From Actinomycetota bacterium (lineage in GTDB: Bacteria; Actinomycetota; Thermoleophilia; Gaiellales; Gaiellaceae): a stretch of DNA of 6,378 nt. Position 1 is the first letter of the stretch. The number at the start of each line of letters is the position of its first letter. Location of the stretch: contig JAFALP010000353.1 of NCBI GenBank assembly GCA_019234175.1, positions 1-6,378 of the forward strand, given 5' to 3'. The notes below the pieces were generated by a model, which had not been told where the DNA came from, did no database searches, and worked only from the letters and a program-made list of their open reading frames with translations. Below are positions 5,873-6,378 of the stretch, piece by piece. The position numbers and the translations under genes were made by a program.

Positions 5873-6378
5873 CTAGACGGCCCGTTGGTACACGCGGATC
5901 GCACGGGTGGCGAGCGCCGCGCACGCGATCAGCAGGACGGCGAGTAGCCCCGCACGCGTGCCGACCATCCCCCAGTCCGACGATCCGGCGCGCGCGCCGA
6001 CGACGGCCCAGTTCACCGGGTTGAAGCGCGCGATGTCGTGGATCCACCCCGGCAGGAGATTCGCGGCCATCATCCCCGACGACAGGAACGTCGCCGGCAG
6101 GATGACGAACTGCACCGCGCCGATGAGCGTCTCCTCCTGCCGCGCCACGAGCGCGAGCGCGTCCGACAACGCGGCGACGCCGCCGCCGAGGAGCACGGCG
6201 AGCACGATCATCGCGACGATCGATCCGAACGAGAAGTGCGCGCCGTCGGCAAACGCGACGCCGACGAGGATGAGCGACTGCACGAGGATGACGACCGCTC
6301 CGTACAGGAACCCGGCCGACACGAGCGCCCCGCGCCACATCGGCGAGACGAGATAGCGGTCGAGGATCCCCTGGTTCA
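5873..6378 (-). CDS. ABC-2 type transporter permease, DrrB-like, 5' end missing
   Basis: This is the C-terminal part of an ABC exporter membrane subunit. The frame stays open to the window edge; the residues before the first in-window Met (6340) read NQGILDRYLVSP, matching the 'lvtPvsR' stretch of DrrB-type permeases, so that Met is internal and the gene starts beyond 6378. About 167 codons are visible. Counting from Met-6340, hydrophobic segments lie near residues 8-31, 38-66, 73-92 and 128-147. The sequence LPATFLSSGM followed by LPGW and RFNPVNW (residues 81-111) is the usual end of the ABC-2 core, where 'LP.tFLSg' precedes 'lP.wl..ia..NP'. The protein would sit in the cytoplasmic membrane and pair with a separate ATPase, expected upstream but not visible. 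The substrate cannot be told. It ends in TAG, 9 nt before the ftsY start. The family assignment is secure; the precise subfamily is inferred. Confidence 0.87.
   Translation of the reverse strand, partial: NQGILDRYLVSPMWRGALVSAGFLYGAVVILVQSLILVGVAFADGAHFSFGSIVAMIVLAVLLGGGVAALSDALALVARQEETLIGAVQFVILPATFLSSGMMAANLLPGWIHDIARFNPVNWAVVGARAGSSDWGMVGTRAGLLAVLLIACAALATRAIRVYQRAV

Overview
The window is a compact stretch of GC-rich bacterial chromosome. Eight complete genes and one partial gene all read on the minus strand, so transcription runs from position 6378 towards 1. I see no RNA gene, mobile element, CRISPR array or promoter. The genes abut or overlap: the longest internal gap is 18 nt, and four junctions are 4-nt ATGA stop/start overlaps. 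This looks like part of one long polycistronic unit that begins outside the window to the right.

In transcription order it holds the C-terminal part of an ABC-2 (DrrB-like) transporter permease (6378-5873), ftsY (SRP receptor), ffh (SRP GTPase), rpsP (ribosomal protein S16), khpA (KH-domain RNA-binding protein), a calcineurin-like metallophosphoesterase, rimM (30S maturation factor), trmD (tRNA m1G37 methyltransferase), lepB (signal peptidase I) and an MBL-fold-like protein with a degenerate metal site. A few bases of a possible next gene lie at 15-1.

The theme is the ribosome and co-translational export. FtsY and Ffh bring ribosome-nascent chains to the membrane, LepB cleaves exported precursors, S16 and RimM build the 30S head, TrmD modifies tRNA to keep the reading frame, and KhpA binds RNA. 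The order ftsY-ffh-rpsP-khpA-rimM-trmD-(rplS)-lepB is a widely conserved bacterial neighbourhood. Three departures stand out: a phosphoesterase gene sits between khpA and rimM, rplS (L19) is absent between trmD and lepB, and an MBL-like gene is coupled behind lepB.

Base composition, GTG starts, an FtsY without a long acidic N-terminal domain, a LepB with a cysteine-bearing insert and the MBL-like family suggest a high-GC actinobacterium, perhaps class Thermoleophilia (Gaiellales/Solirubrobacterales-like). That placement is inference from remembered protein styles, not from a phylogeny. I see no wholly new system. The most interesting points are a divergent, C-terminally shortened TrmD and the rearranged rpsP-trmD operon.
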